Positions 31,520-38,813 of a stretch of DNA of 43,759 nucleotides are shown piece after piece; position 1 is the first letter of the stretch; every line of letters starts with the position of its first letter. Below the pieces are notes generated by a model that saw nothing but the letters and a program-made list of their open reading frames with translations, did no database searches and was not told the DNA's origin. The stretch comes from Methylobacterium sp. DB0501. GTDB taxonomy: Bacteria > Pseudomonadota > Alphaproteobacteria > Rhizobiales > Beijerinckiaceae. The DNA is taken from the NCBI RefSeq assembly GCF_011043735.1, contig NZ_JAAKGV010000036.1, positions 1 to 43,759 on the forward strand. The letters are read 5' to 3'. Both the position numbers and the translations under genes were made by a program.

Positions 31520-32821
31520 ATGAAACGATTTCTGCTCCTGGTCGCCCTTGCCGTCGCGGCGACCCTGCCGGCGCTGGTGCTACGCCTGGTCGGCTGGCGG
31601 CCGAGCCCCTTCGTCGACGTCGCCGCATTCGGGGTCGCGATCCTGGCGGCCGGCTTCCTGCTCTCCTGGGGCGCGGAGACGGCCGAGGCACACATCTCGC
31701 AGGGTCTGATCCTGGCCGCGGTCGCCCTGGTGACGGTGCTGCCGGAATACGCGGTCGACATCTACTACGCCTACATGGCGGGTGTCTCCGGCCCTCAGTC
31801 GCAATACGTCCAGTACGCGGCCGCCAACATGACCGGGGCCAACCGCATGCTCGTCGGCTTGGCCTGGCCGCTCATGGTCGTGCTGCACTGGGCCAAGGAC
31901 CGCCACCGTTCGGTCGATCTCGCCCCCGGCAACGCGACCGAGATCGGCTTCCTGCTGCTGGCGAGCCTGTACGCCTTCGTCATTCTACTCAAGCGCAGCA
32001 TTTCGCTCGTCGATTTCCTGATCCTAGCCGCCATCTTCGGCGCTTATGTCTGGCGCGTGCGCAACCTGGAAAAGAGCGACAGTCCGGATGAGGTGGAGGA
32101 GCCGGGCCCAGCCGCTGCCCTGAACAGCCTCTCTTCCGGCGCACAATGGGCCGCCATCGCGGGGCTCGTGGCGTTTGCCGGTGTCGTGATCCTGGCCTCC
32201 GCCGAGCCCTTCGCCGAGGCGATGGTCAGCACCGGACGCGCCATCGGGCTTAACGAGTTCCTGCTGATCCAGTGGCTGGCGCCGCTGGCCAGCGAAGCCC
32301 CCGCCATCGCGGTGGCCGTGCTGTTCGTGCGGGCCAACCGGGCCGGCGACGGACTGACCGCCATGATCAGCGACAAGATCAATCAGTGGACCTTGCTGGT
32401 GGGCATGCTGCCCCTGGCGCTCAGTGTCGGGGCGGGCTCGCTCAGTCCCCTGCCGCTCGATGCCCGCCAGGGTGAGGAGTTCTTCCTCACCGCGGCACAG
32501 TCCCTGTTCGGCATCGCGCTGCTGCTTCGGCTTCGCCTCGGCTTCCGGTCCGCGCTCGCGCTGGCCGGGCTGTTCGCCGTCCAGGTCGGACTGGCGTTCG
32601 TCTACCGCAACGATGAGGCCCGCACGATCGCGACGCTGACCTGGCTTGCTTGGCTCTATCTCGGGCTGGCGGGCATCCTGTTCCTGGTCGATGGACGCCG
32701 GCTTGCCGCGCTCCTGCGCAGTGCCATCACTGGGGCACCGTCCGGTCTCCTCACAGAGGGGCTGCAAACCGAGGACAGCGCGCCTGCGAGGGAGGACCGC
32801 CCCCCGGCCGCGGCTCGCTGA
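31520..32821 (+). CDS. Sodium/calcium exchanger family protein (CaCA superfamily)
   Basis: A 433-residue protein from ATG 31520 with AAGGAG ten bases upstream. It has about ten to eleven hydrophobic segments. The two inverted alpha-repeats are visible: alpha-1 around LPEYAVDIYYAYMAG, then AANMTGANRMLVG; alpha-2 around ASEAPAIAVAVLFVRANRAGDGLTAMISDKINQWTLLVG. The conserved acidic residues E/D within each repeat, needed for cation binding, are present. It likely exports Ca2+ or another divalent cation in exchange for Na+ or H+. It follows the dedA gene in the same direction and is probably in its operon. Confidence 0.82.
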   Translation: MKRFLLLVALAVAATLPALVLRLVGWRPSPFVDVAAFGVAILAAGFLLSWGAETAEAHISQGLILAAVALVTVLPEYAVDIYYAYMAGVSGPQSQYVQYAAANMTGANRMLVGLAWPLMVVLHWAKDRHRSVDLAPGNATEIGFLLLASLYAFVILLKRSISLVDFLILAAIFGAYVWRVRNLEKSDSPDEVEEPGPAAALNSLSSGAQWAAIAGLVAFAGVVILASAEPFAEAMVSTGRAIGLNEFLLIQWLAPLASEAPAIAVAVLFVRANRAGDGLTAMISDKINQWTLLVGMLPLALSVGAGSLSPLPLDARQGEEFFLTAAQSLFGIALLLRLRLGFRSALALAGLFAVQVGLAFVYRNDEARTIATLTWLAWLYLGLAGILFLVDGRRLAALLRSAITGAPSGLLTEGLQTEDSAPAREDRPPAAAR

Positions 32822-32869
32822 ACGCTCTGATCCGGGCGGAGCGCAAACCTCCGCCCGGCCAACCCACGC

Positions 32870-33466
32870 CTACTTGTTCGGCATGATCCTCCCGTCGGCG
32901 CCCACCACAATCTCCTGCGACTGGCTGCCAGTCATGACCGTGACCTTGTACTGCACGCTGCTGGCCTCGCGCTCGATCTGCGCCTCGGCCGCTTTTCCGC
33001 CCGCCTTCTGCTCGGCGGTCGCGACCGCCTGCTTCAGCGTCGTGGGGGCACTCTGCACGTCGGCGGGCTTCAAACGGACGAACCAACTCTCGATCGGGTG
33101 GTTGTCGCTCTTGATCACCTGACCGGAATTCGCATCGATGTGGTGATCGATGAGCTTGCCGTCGCTACCCAGCACCTTGATCTCATAGTACAGCTTCCCG
33201 CCCTCGTTCTCGAAGTCCGCCTCGATCGCTCGGCCCGGTCCCTTGCTCTCGGCCGTGCCGAGGGCCTGGGCAAGAGAGACCTTGACGTTTTGCAGGCCCT
33301 CGTGCTCGCGCTCCCTGTGACCCTTAGTCCCATGGGCAGCCTCCGCATTGCCGCGCGGAGCAGCCGTAGGACTCTGGGGCGACGCAGGCGTCGTGGGGCT
33401 CGTCTGAGCCGCTGCGAAGCCGGTGAGAAGAAGGAGAGGCGCGAGGGAGAGGGCGATCCGGGACAT
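32870..33466 (-). CDS. Exported PepSY-domain protein
   Basis: A 198-residue protein from ATG 33466 with AGGAGA close upstream. A signal peptide (LSLAPLLLLTGFAAAQ) is followed by a Pro/Thr/Ser linker and two PepSY domains: VSLAQALGTAESKGPGRAIEADFE with YYEIKVLGSDGK, and TLKQAVATAEQKAGGKAAEAQIE with VQYKVTVMTG. It ends IVVGADGRIMPNK. PepSY proteins are periplasmic and may modulate proteases or sense metals; the function here is not known. It faces the exchanger gene, convergently. A 14-bp palindrome lies about 55 bp before its start and may regulate it. Confidence 0.82.
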   Translation of the reverse strand: MSRIALSLAPLLLLTGFAAAQTSPTTPASPQSPTAAPRGNAEAAHGTKGHREREHEGLQNVKVSLAQALGTAESKGPGRAIEADFENEGGKLYYEIKVLGSDGKLIDHHIDANSGQVIKSDNHPIESWFVRLKPADVQSAPTTLKQAVATAEQKAGGKAAEAQIEREASSVQYKVTVMTGSQSQEIVVGADGRIMPNK

Positions 33467-33520
33467 GAGGTCTCCTGTCGATTGATGGGCAGCCGCGAAG
33501 CTGTGCGGCCACAACGCGGG

Positions 33521-33534
33521 ACTGTCCGGACAGT
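33521..33534. promoter_or_regulatory. Perfect palindrome ACTGTCCGGACAGT, candidate operator
   Basis: A 14-bp perfect palindrome centred 61 bp upstream of the PepSY gene start. Its TGTCCGGACA core looks like TetR-family operators. No tetR gene is present on the plasmid, so a host regulator would be needed. Confidence 0.5.
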
Positions 33535-33647
33535 TCGCAACGGCGGCTCCGCAGCATGGCGGAGGTGTCATGTACGGGACGATTGCGCGGCACTGCGTGC
33601 AGGGCTTGCGCGTTCAAACAGGGGCCGCGAACGTGGGGTTGCCCCCG

Positions 33648-33788
33648 TCAGACCGGACACGAGGCAAGCTGCTTTTGAGCACGGATGAACTCGCGAGGCG
33701 AGCGCATGCCGAGCCCTCGATGGAGAAGGTGTTCGTTGTAGTCGGTGATCCAGTGACCCAGGCGCACGAGTACGGTGTCGGCGTAGGG
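33648..33788 (-). pseudogene. C-terminal fragment of an IS3-family transposase
   Basis: On the reverse strand the frame reads VLVRLGHWITDYNEHLLHRGLGMRSPREFIRAQ and stops at 33648-33650. This is the recognisable end of an IS3-type OrfB, after the last catalytic residue. The rest is missing, replaced by the kinase remnant, so the insertion was followed by a deletion. Confidence 0.7.
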
Positions 33789-34135
33789 GCAACGGTAGGA
33801 CCGGTCGCCTTCCGGCGGGCGATGGAGAACCTCGTTGACAATGGGGTGCGCTACGGCTCGCGAGCACGGATCGACTTGAGGATCGAAGCGACCACTTTGA
33901 TCATGCGGGTCGACGACGACGGTCCGGGTATCCCGTCCGGAGACGTTGCCCCGCCTTTGAGCCCTTCACCCGGTTGGAGGGCTCGCGCAATCGCAACAGG
34001 AGCGGAACAGGACGCGGGCTGACCATCGCGAAGTGCGCCGTCGAGGCCGAGGAGGGCACGCTCCACCTAGCCAATAGGCCCGAGGGCAGTCTACGGGCAG
34101 AGATCCGCTTGCCCCGGGTCGATCCCAGCGGCTGA
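33789..34135 (+). pseudogene. Sensor histidine kinase remnant (ATPase domain only), frameshifted
   Basis: The HATPase_c domain is visible: N box RRAMENLVDNGVRYG, then MRVDDDGPGIP (G1 box). After a single-base frame change near 33955 comes FEPFTRLEGSRNRNRSGTGRGLTIAK (F and G2 boxes), ending with LRAEIRLPRVD and a TGA at 34133. The sensor and phosphoacceptor parts are absent, so it cannot signal. Its 5' end abuts the IS3 fragment. Confidence 0.75.
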
Positions 34136-34231
34136 CACACTTTGTCACGAAGGCGGCGACTGGAAGACAAACGGCTCGGATACATCACTGTTGGACGCGG
34201 CCACTGCCGCACCGAAGCTGGAGACGGATCG

Positions 34232-34486
34232 ATGAACCGCATACTGGCTGCCGCGCTCGTCTCAGGAGGACTGACCACCGCCATCGTGCCCGCTTTTGCC
34301 TTAGACGGGCACGGCAACGCGTCGAACCCGGAACGCGCGGTCCCGAACACCGGCTCCGTCTCGGGTGGGCCAGCTCACCGTGATGATCCACGGGTCGGCG
34401 AGGCGCAGGAGAAGAGCCCCGACGGCAAGCCGGCGCACTCCGAGAAGGACGGTCACAACCACGGGCACAGCCACGGCAAGAATTGA
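34232..34486 (+). CDS. Small exported His-rich protein
   Basis: An 84-residue protein from ATG 34232. A signal peptide (RILAAALVSGGLTTAIVPAFALD) is followed by a polar mature region of ~60 residues that ends in a histidine cluster (HSEKDGHNHGHSHGKN). Such tails bind Zn2+, Ni2+, Co2+ or Cu2+. It lies in the metal-transport block, upstream of the CDF and ZIP-like genes, so a periplasmic metal-buffering role is plausible. The family is not recognised. GGAG sits about nine bases before the ATG (weak spacing). Confidence 0.6.
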   Translation: MNRILAAALVSGGLTTAIVPAFALDGHGNASNPERAVPNTGSVSGGPAHRDDPRVGEAQEKSPDGKPAHSEKDGHNHGHSHGKN

Positions 34487-34526
34487 CGCGATGGCGTGAG
34501 GCCGCTTTGATGGAGGGAACGCCACC

Positions 34527-34658
34527 ATGCGGATGCTGCCTCTGCTGATTGCTTTCACGCTCCTCGCCGCAGGCATCGGCTATGCGCTCGCAGCCGAGCC
34601 GCTGCATGTCTGTGGCCCATCCGTCACGGTGCAATTTCCCCCATCTCACGCACCGTGA
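34527..34658 (+). CDS. Very small exported protein (43 residues)
   Basis: ATG 34527 is preceded by GGAGG about ten bases upstream. The N-terminus is a textbook signal peptide (MRMLPLLIAFTLLAAGIGYALA). The mature part is only ~20 residues, with one cysteine (HVCGPSVTV). It is probably co-transcribed with the His-rich gene 40 bp upstream. It may be a truncated gene or a genuine micro-protein. Confidence 0.42.
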   Translation: MRMLPLLIAFTLLAAGIGYALAAEPLHVCGPSVTVQFPPSHAP

Positions 34659-34722
34659 TCGGCCCGCTCCAGCACCATGCTGGGGCGGGCTTCGACAGCA
34701 TCGAGATCTTGTCGTGTGTGGC

Positions 34723-34926
34723 ATGGTGGCCGCGGGCTGGTGGGCGACCCCAGTCCGCATGCTCGCGCTTGTTCTGGCGCTGGTCGTCAGCTTGACAGTA
34801 ACCAGCCTCGCCGGGGCGGCCATGACCGAACTCGCCGTTTCCCTCGGCGCCGCTCCGAATAAGCTGGGCGCCAAGGACCCCGGCCTGATTGTAGATCAGC
34901 ACCGAAGTGGCTCACATCAGGGATGA
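34723..34926 (+). CDS. Doubtful small membrane ORF
   Basis: Starts at ATG 34723. It has one or two hydrophobic segments (VRMLALVLALVVSLTVTSLAGAAM) and then a short polar tail. No good ribosome site and no recognised family; it may be debris of a larger membrane protein gene, as its neighbours are. Confidence 0.22.
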   Translation: MVAAGWWATPVRMLALVLALVVSLTVTSLAGAAMTELAVSLGAAPNKLGAKDPGLIVDQHRSGSHQG

Positions 34927-35123
34927 ATCTGACGCATTTGGTTCAAAGCAAAAAGCGAGTTCTGAGTGGGAGCCGATCTGCGCTGATCGGGATCCCATCT
35001 CGACGTCCGTTTCCAATATAGCTTCAAGGGCCTATTTTCGATCAGGCCTGGGACTCACTTCGGTGCTGATCTACATGCGAGATCGACAATTGCCGATTTG
35101 TAGGATTTTTCATCCGCCCGATC
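34927..35123. other. Gap before the ATPase relic
   Basis: No gene or clear signal seen. The G+C is lower than the surroundings. Confidence 0.4.
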
Positions 35124-35597
35124 ATGCTCTCCGAGGACAATGCGCGCACGGGCGCGGCCATTGCAAACGTCCTAGGGCTGGAGTACCGCACCGAGCAGAT
35201 GCCGGATGATGGTGGGCGACGGCATCAACGAGGCGCCGTCGCGGCAAGCGTCGGCGTGGTGATGGTCTCCAGCTCCGATGCGTCGCTGGAGACCACCGAT
35301 GCTGCGCTCGTGAGAAGCCGGATCCCAGACGTTGTGGAGATGATCCGTCTGGCACGGGCTGCCATGGCCAACGTCCGTCAAAACATCGCCATCGCGCTTG
35401 GCCTGAAGGCGGTATTCCTCGTCACGAGCGTGCTCGAGTTCACCGGTCTGTGGATCACCATCCTGGCGGATACCGGAGCGACCATGATCGTCACCGCGAA
35501 TGCTCTGCGCCTGCTCGGCTTCTTCCGCGCAGGCAGCATATCGAGTGGCGGCGGTAGCGTGCGCCTGGGCGCAGGCATCGAGCCTGCGACGGCGTGA
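35124..35597 (+). pseudogene. Heavy-metal P1B-type ATPase C-terminal remnant
   Basis: The frame opens with MLSEDNARTGAAIANVLG, equivalent to the LSGDN region of P1B ATPases, then goes out of frame. In the displaced frame MVGDGINEAPS is the GDGIND hinge motif. After returning to frame it reads LETTDAALVRSRIPDVVEMIRLARAAMANVRQNIAIALGLKAVFLV and the last two membrane helices. The phosphorylation site, the CPC-type metal site and all earlier helices are missing. It once encoded a Zn/Cd/Pb-type exporter. Confidence 0.8.
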
Positions 35598-35843
35598 TTG
35601 CGCTCGTTCATACCTCGCGCGGCGGCGAACGTCTGTGCGGGTCGACGGATCACATCAATTCAGTCTCGATGAAGGAGGCTGGGCCAGCGTGATCGGCTTT
35701 CACCGCACCGGTGCGGAGGCAGAATTCGGCCTGCGGCACCTTATTCCGATTGCTACACCTCGAGCGGGAGCGGCGATGAGGTTTGTCTCGCAGCCGCTTG
35801 TCCGAGGTGGTGTGATCGCTCAGCCAAAGAAGGAGGTGTTGGA
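35598..35843. other. Region between ATPase relic and CDF gene
   Basis: An open frame crosses this region, but with no recognisable domain and no good start. It probably holds the promoter of the CDF gene, whose AAGAAGGAGG ribosome site is at about 35827-35836. Confidence 0.4.
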
Positions 35844-36758
35844 ATGGGTGCAGGGCATGATCACGGGGCGGCTCTCGGCAGCTCGGCTGCCGGACGGCAT
35901 CGCGGGCGCTTGGTTTGGGCGCTCGGACTGACCCTGACCTACATGGCTGCGGAGGTGATCGGGGGCTTGATCACCGGCAGCCTCGCGCTTCTGGCCGATG
36001 CCGCCCACATGCTCACCGATGCGGGCGGTCTCGCACTGGCGCTTCTTGCCATCCGCTTCGGGGAACGCCCCGCAACACCGCAGAGAACCTACGGCTACCT
36101 GCGTGCGGAGGTCCTCTCGGCGCTGGCCAATGCCGTCGTGCTCCTGGTTCTCACCGTCTACATCCTCTACGAGGCCTACCGCCGCTTCGTCGATCCACCC
36201 GAGATCATCGGCGGCCCGATGCTGGCGGTGGCGGCCGTCGGCCTGATCGTCAACCTGATCAGCATGCGCCTCTTGTCCGGCGGCTCGTCGGAGAGCCTGA
36301 ACGTCAAGGGCGCCTACTTCGAGGTTCTCTCCGATATGCTGGGCTCGCTCGGCGTAATCGTGGCTGCGCTGATCGTGATGTTGACCGGCTGGCGGCTTGC
36401 CGATCCGATCGTCGGAGCTGGCATCGGCCTGTTCATCGTGCCGCGGACCTGGAGCCTGCTGAGTCAAGTCACCCATATCCTACTCGAAGGGACGCCACCG
36501 CAGGTCGACGTCACACTCCTGCAGCGTCGATTGGCCGAGATCCCCGGTGTGGTAGCAGTCCACGATCTCCATGTCTGGACGATCACCTCGGGCCTCGATG
36601 CGATGAGTGGGCACCTGGTGGTGTCTCAGATGAATGAAGTCGCTCCGGTGCTGCGCCAGGCGCGGCAAATTCTAGCGAACGAGTTCAAAGTTGATCACGT
36701 CACGATCCAAGTTGAGGATTCGGCACTTCGGGCCGAGGAAAAAACGCTGCATGTCTGA
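35844..36758 (+). CDS. Cation diffusion facilitator exporter (CzcD-like)
   Basis: A 304-residue protein with a strong AAGAAGGAGG ribosome site. The N-terminus has a short His-bearing stretch (GAGHDHG). Six membrane spans follow. The TM2 metal site is D52/H55/D59 in ADAAHMLTDAG. The TM5 site reads AYFEVLSDMLGS, so Glu160 takes the place of the usual His opposite Asp164. The C-terminal cytoplasmic domain contains VVAVHDLHVWTITSGLDAMSGHLVV, as in CzcD. It should export Zn2+/Co2+/Cd2+ from cytoplasm to periplasm in exchange for protons, handing metal to the Czc pump. The ZIP-like gene follows 68 bp later. Confidence 0.9.
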   Translation: MGAGHDHGAALGSSAAGRHRGRLVWALGLTLTYMAAEVIGGLITGSLALLADAAHMLTDAGGLALALLAIRFGERPATPQRTYGYLRAEVLSALANAVVLLVLTVYILYEAYRRFVDPPEIIGGPMLAVAAVGLIVNLISMRLLSGGSSESLNVKGAYFEVLSDMLGSLGVIVAALIVMLTGWRLADPIVGAGIGLFIVPRTWSLLSQVTHILLEGTPPQVDVTLLQRRLAEIPGVVAVHDLHVWTITSGLDAMSGHLVVSQMNEVAPVLRQARQILANEFKVDHVTIQVEDSALRAEEKTLHV

Positions 36759-36826
36759 TCGGACCTGAGCCGGTCAGCGACGCGTGCCATCGTATTTCTA
36801 TCCACACACCAGAACTATAGGGCCCG

Positions 36827-37513
36827 ATGTCAGCTTGGACCTACACGCTCATCCCGGCCGTTGCCACAATACTGGGGGCTGCTGTCGCCGTCGTGCGACA
36901 GCCCCGCCCCTCGGTCACCAGCGCCGTCCAGCACCTTGCGGCCGGTGTTCTGTTCGCTGCGGTCGCGAGCGAGATCCTGCCCGACCTCAAGCATCAGCAA
37001 TCCCCGGTTGCCGTGATCGTGGGCGGATCCATCGGCGTCGCCGTGATGCTCCTGATCAAGCGCTTGGGGGAGCGGGCGAAGGGATCTCTGGGCCTCATCG
37101 TGACAGTTGGTGTCGATATTCTAGTCGACGGGCTCGTGCTCGGCATCGGCTTTGTAGCCGGGGCGAAGCAGGGCCTGCTGCTCACAGGTGCTCTCACGCT
37201 CGAGGTGCTGTTTCTCGGGCTTGCGGTCGCATCCGAACTGAAGCAAACAAGCGGCTCGGCGGTTCGGGTCATTGGCATTGTCGCCAGCCTCGCGCTGCTG
37301 CTACCTTTGGGCGCAGTCCTGGGTACGCCGGTTGGCGCTCTGCCCGGTCCCTATCTTGCCGGCTTCTTTGCTTTCGCCCTCGTTGCACTTCTGTATCTCG
37401 TCACGGAAGAGCTGCTCGTGGAGGCACATACTGTGCCGGAGCAGCCCTGGACCACGGCGATGTTCTTCGTCGGCTTCCTGGGCATGCTGATCATCGAGGA
37501 GATCGCTGCCTGA
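36827..37513 (+). CDS. ZIP-family metal transporter
   Basis: A 228-residue membrane protein with about seven to eight hydrophobic spans. ZIP features: QHLAAGVLFAAVASEILPDL (start of the conserved region), VGVDILVDGLVLGIGFVAG with the metal-site D and the G-rich helix, LTLEVLFLGLAVASEL, and VTEELLVEAH. The canonical HxxxE motifs are replaced by DxxxD- and E-rich forms, as in the bacterial YqeW/ZIP-like group. It moves divalent cations across the inner membrane; import is usual for ZIPs, but the direction here is not known. It lies between the CDF and MgtC-like genes. Confidence 0.75.
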   Translation: MSAWTYTLIPAVATILGAAVAVVRQPRPSVTSAVQHLAAGVLFAAVASEILPDLKHQQSPVAVIVGGSIGVAVMLLIKRLGERAKGSLGLIVTVGVDILVDGLVLGIGFVAGAKQGLLLTGALTLEVLFLGLAVASELKQTSGSAVRVIGIVASLALLLPLGAVLGTPVGALPGPYLAGFFAFALVALLYLVTEELLVEAHTVPEQPWTTAMFFVGFLGMLIIEEIAA

Positions 37514-37626
37514 AGGCGATTTGCGCGCCGCTTCTAACCCGTGATCGGACAGCAGCCGGTCAGCGTACCATGAAACTTGGCCTTTCCGCACAGAGCCCGG
37601 ATCTGACATTGAGATCGCGGCCTGCG

Positions 37627-37641
37627 TGCTACAAAGTAGCA
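37627..37641. promoter_or_regulatory. Short palindrome before the MgtC-like gene
   Basis: TGCTAC-AAA-GTAGCA is a perfect 6-bp inverted repeat, 30 bp upstream of the ATG at 37672 and just before the ribosome site AAAGGAGG. It could be an operator. The symmetry is short, so confidence is low. Confidence 0.3.
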
Positions 37642-37671
37642 ACATTCCTTATCAAAGGAGGTCTCGCGTCG

Positions 37672-38235
37672 ATGAAGTTTACGGTCCTCAGCGTCTGGGA
37701 GGTGGCGTCACACGTCGTCAATCTCGCGATCGCCTATGCGCTCGCGGTCCCGATCGGCTGGGATCGCGAGCAAGAGGAGCGCTCGGCTGGCATCCGGACT
37801 TTCCCGCTTGTGGCGGTTGCCGCATGCGGCTTCGTGCTGGTCGCCATCCGCGTGCTCGGTGCGGAGTCGACGGGACAGGCCCGCATCCTGGAGGGCTTGA
37901 TCACGGGCGTAGGCTTCATCGGGGGCGGCGCGATCCTGAAACATGCCGGCCGTGCCTCCGGCACTGCGACAGCGGCGAGCCTCTGGGCGACGGGTGCGCT
38001 AGGAGCGGCGGTAGGCTATGGCCTCTACGACATTGCTGCTATCCTGAGCCTCGTCACCTATCTCACACTGCGCTGCCTCGTGCCGTTGAAACAGGCCGCA
38101 CGCCGCAGCGGTGGGGGCGAGCGTGACGAGGCTGCTCCAGACCAGGAGGGCAGTCCCACGACAGCGCAGCTTTCAACGGCTTCGCGAGACCGCCCCCTGC
38201 CCGCGGCCCCAAAACACCGCGACCGCGAGACTTGA
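37672..38235 (+). CDS. MgtC/SapB-family membrane protein
   Basis: A 187-residue protein from ATG 37672 with AAAGGAGG nine bases upstream; longer in-frame starts lack any ribosome site. Four membrane spans are seen, with the family signature IGWDREQEERSAGIRTFPLVAVAACGF and LITGVGFIGGGAILK, then GTATAASLWATGALGAAVGYG. The C-terminal ~45 residues are polar and disordered instead of the ACT-like domain of MgtC proper, so it is the short YhiD/SapB type. Known relatives inhibit the F1Fo-ATPase or help survival at low Mg2+. Its position among metal transporters suggests divalent cation stress. Confidence 0.85.
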   Translation: MKFTVLSVWEVASHVVNLAIAYALAVPIGWDREQEERSAGIRTFPLVAVAACGFVLVAIRVLGAESTGQARILEGLITGVGFIGGGAILKHAGRASGTATAASLWATGALGAAVGYGLYDIAAILSLVTYLTLRCLVPLKQAARRSGGGERDEAAPDQEGSPTTAQLSTASRDRPLPAAPKHRDRET

Positions 38236-38318
38236 TCCGACCTCATGGTTTGAAATGCTCCCTCTCCAGAGAGCCAGACCTTGTATCCGCGTGCGGTTGA
38301 TCGTAGATCAGGGCTGCG

Positions 38319-38678
38319 ATGAATGCTCCGCGGCACCCATGGACGAGCGAGTTGGTACGTGCGGTGGTTGCATGCCTGGTCGCCCTCGCGCTCGCATTCT
38401 GCCTCGTCGTTCCCGACTCTCCCGCATCGGCAAGCCCTCTTCGCAGCGATGGCTTGTTGACGCTCTCAGCGCATCCAGCTCCAAGCGAAACGAGTTCGGA
38501 CGATAAAGCGGACGGGGGCGTTCTGCTCCACCTCCACTGCGGATGTCACCAGGTGATGCGGGCCGAGCCGGACACGGTTGAACTTCTTCGGACGGCTGAC
38601 AGGATCGCCTATCCCGTCCAGGCCGAGCCGCTCGCCTCCCGCTCCGCCAGCCCCCTTCGCAGACCTCCTCGGGCCTAA
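38319..38678 (+). CDS. Small exported protein with an HCGCHQ motif, upstream of czcBA
   Basis: A 119-residue protein with an N-terminal hydrophobic segment (VRAVVACLVALALAFCLVV) and a mature part containing HLHCGCHQ, a compact cluster of His and Cys that could bind a thiophilic or borderline metal. The tail is Arg/Pro-rich. It resembles, in position and size, the small CzcI-like proteins that precede czcCBA operons; no sequence homology is claimed. It lies 136 bp before czcB on the same strand. It may act as periplasmic sensor or buffer. Confidence 0.6.
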   Translation: MNAPRHPWTSELVRAVVACLVALALAFCLVVPDSPASASPLRSDGLLTLSAHPAPSETSSDDKADGGVLLHLHCGCHQVMRAEPDTVELLRTADRIAYPVQAEPLASRSASPLRRPPRA

Positions 38679-38813
38679 CTTCGTCCCACCGCAAGGGTGG
38701 GGTGTGGTCGCTCGCGCCTTCCCCAGGCGCTGGGCGTTAGGATCATGTGGGATTTGGGACCGGTCGGCCGCGCCCCAGTGCAGCCATCCGACGGTCCAGT
38801 CGAGGTCAGCGCC

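Noticed and set aside
33570..34022. Intact 150-residue gene
   Set aside because: Its first half is the reverse of an IS3 transposase end and its second half is a frameshifted kinase domain; no single product makes sense.
36784..37671. Long upstream extension of the MgtC-like gene
   Set aside because: It overlaps the ZIP-like gene in another frame; AAAGGAGG before ATG 37672 fits the family start.
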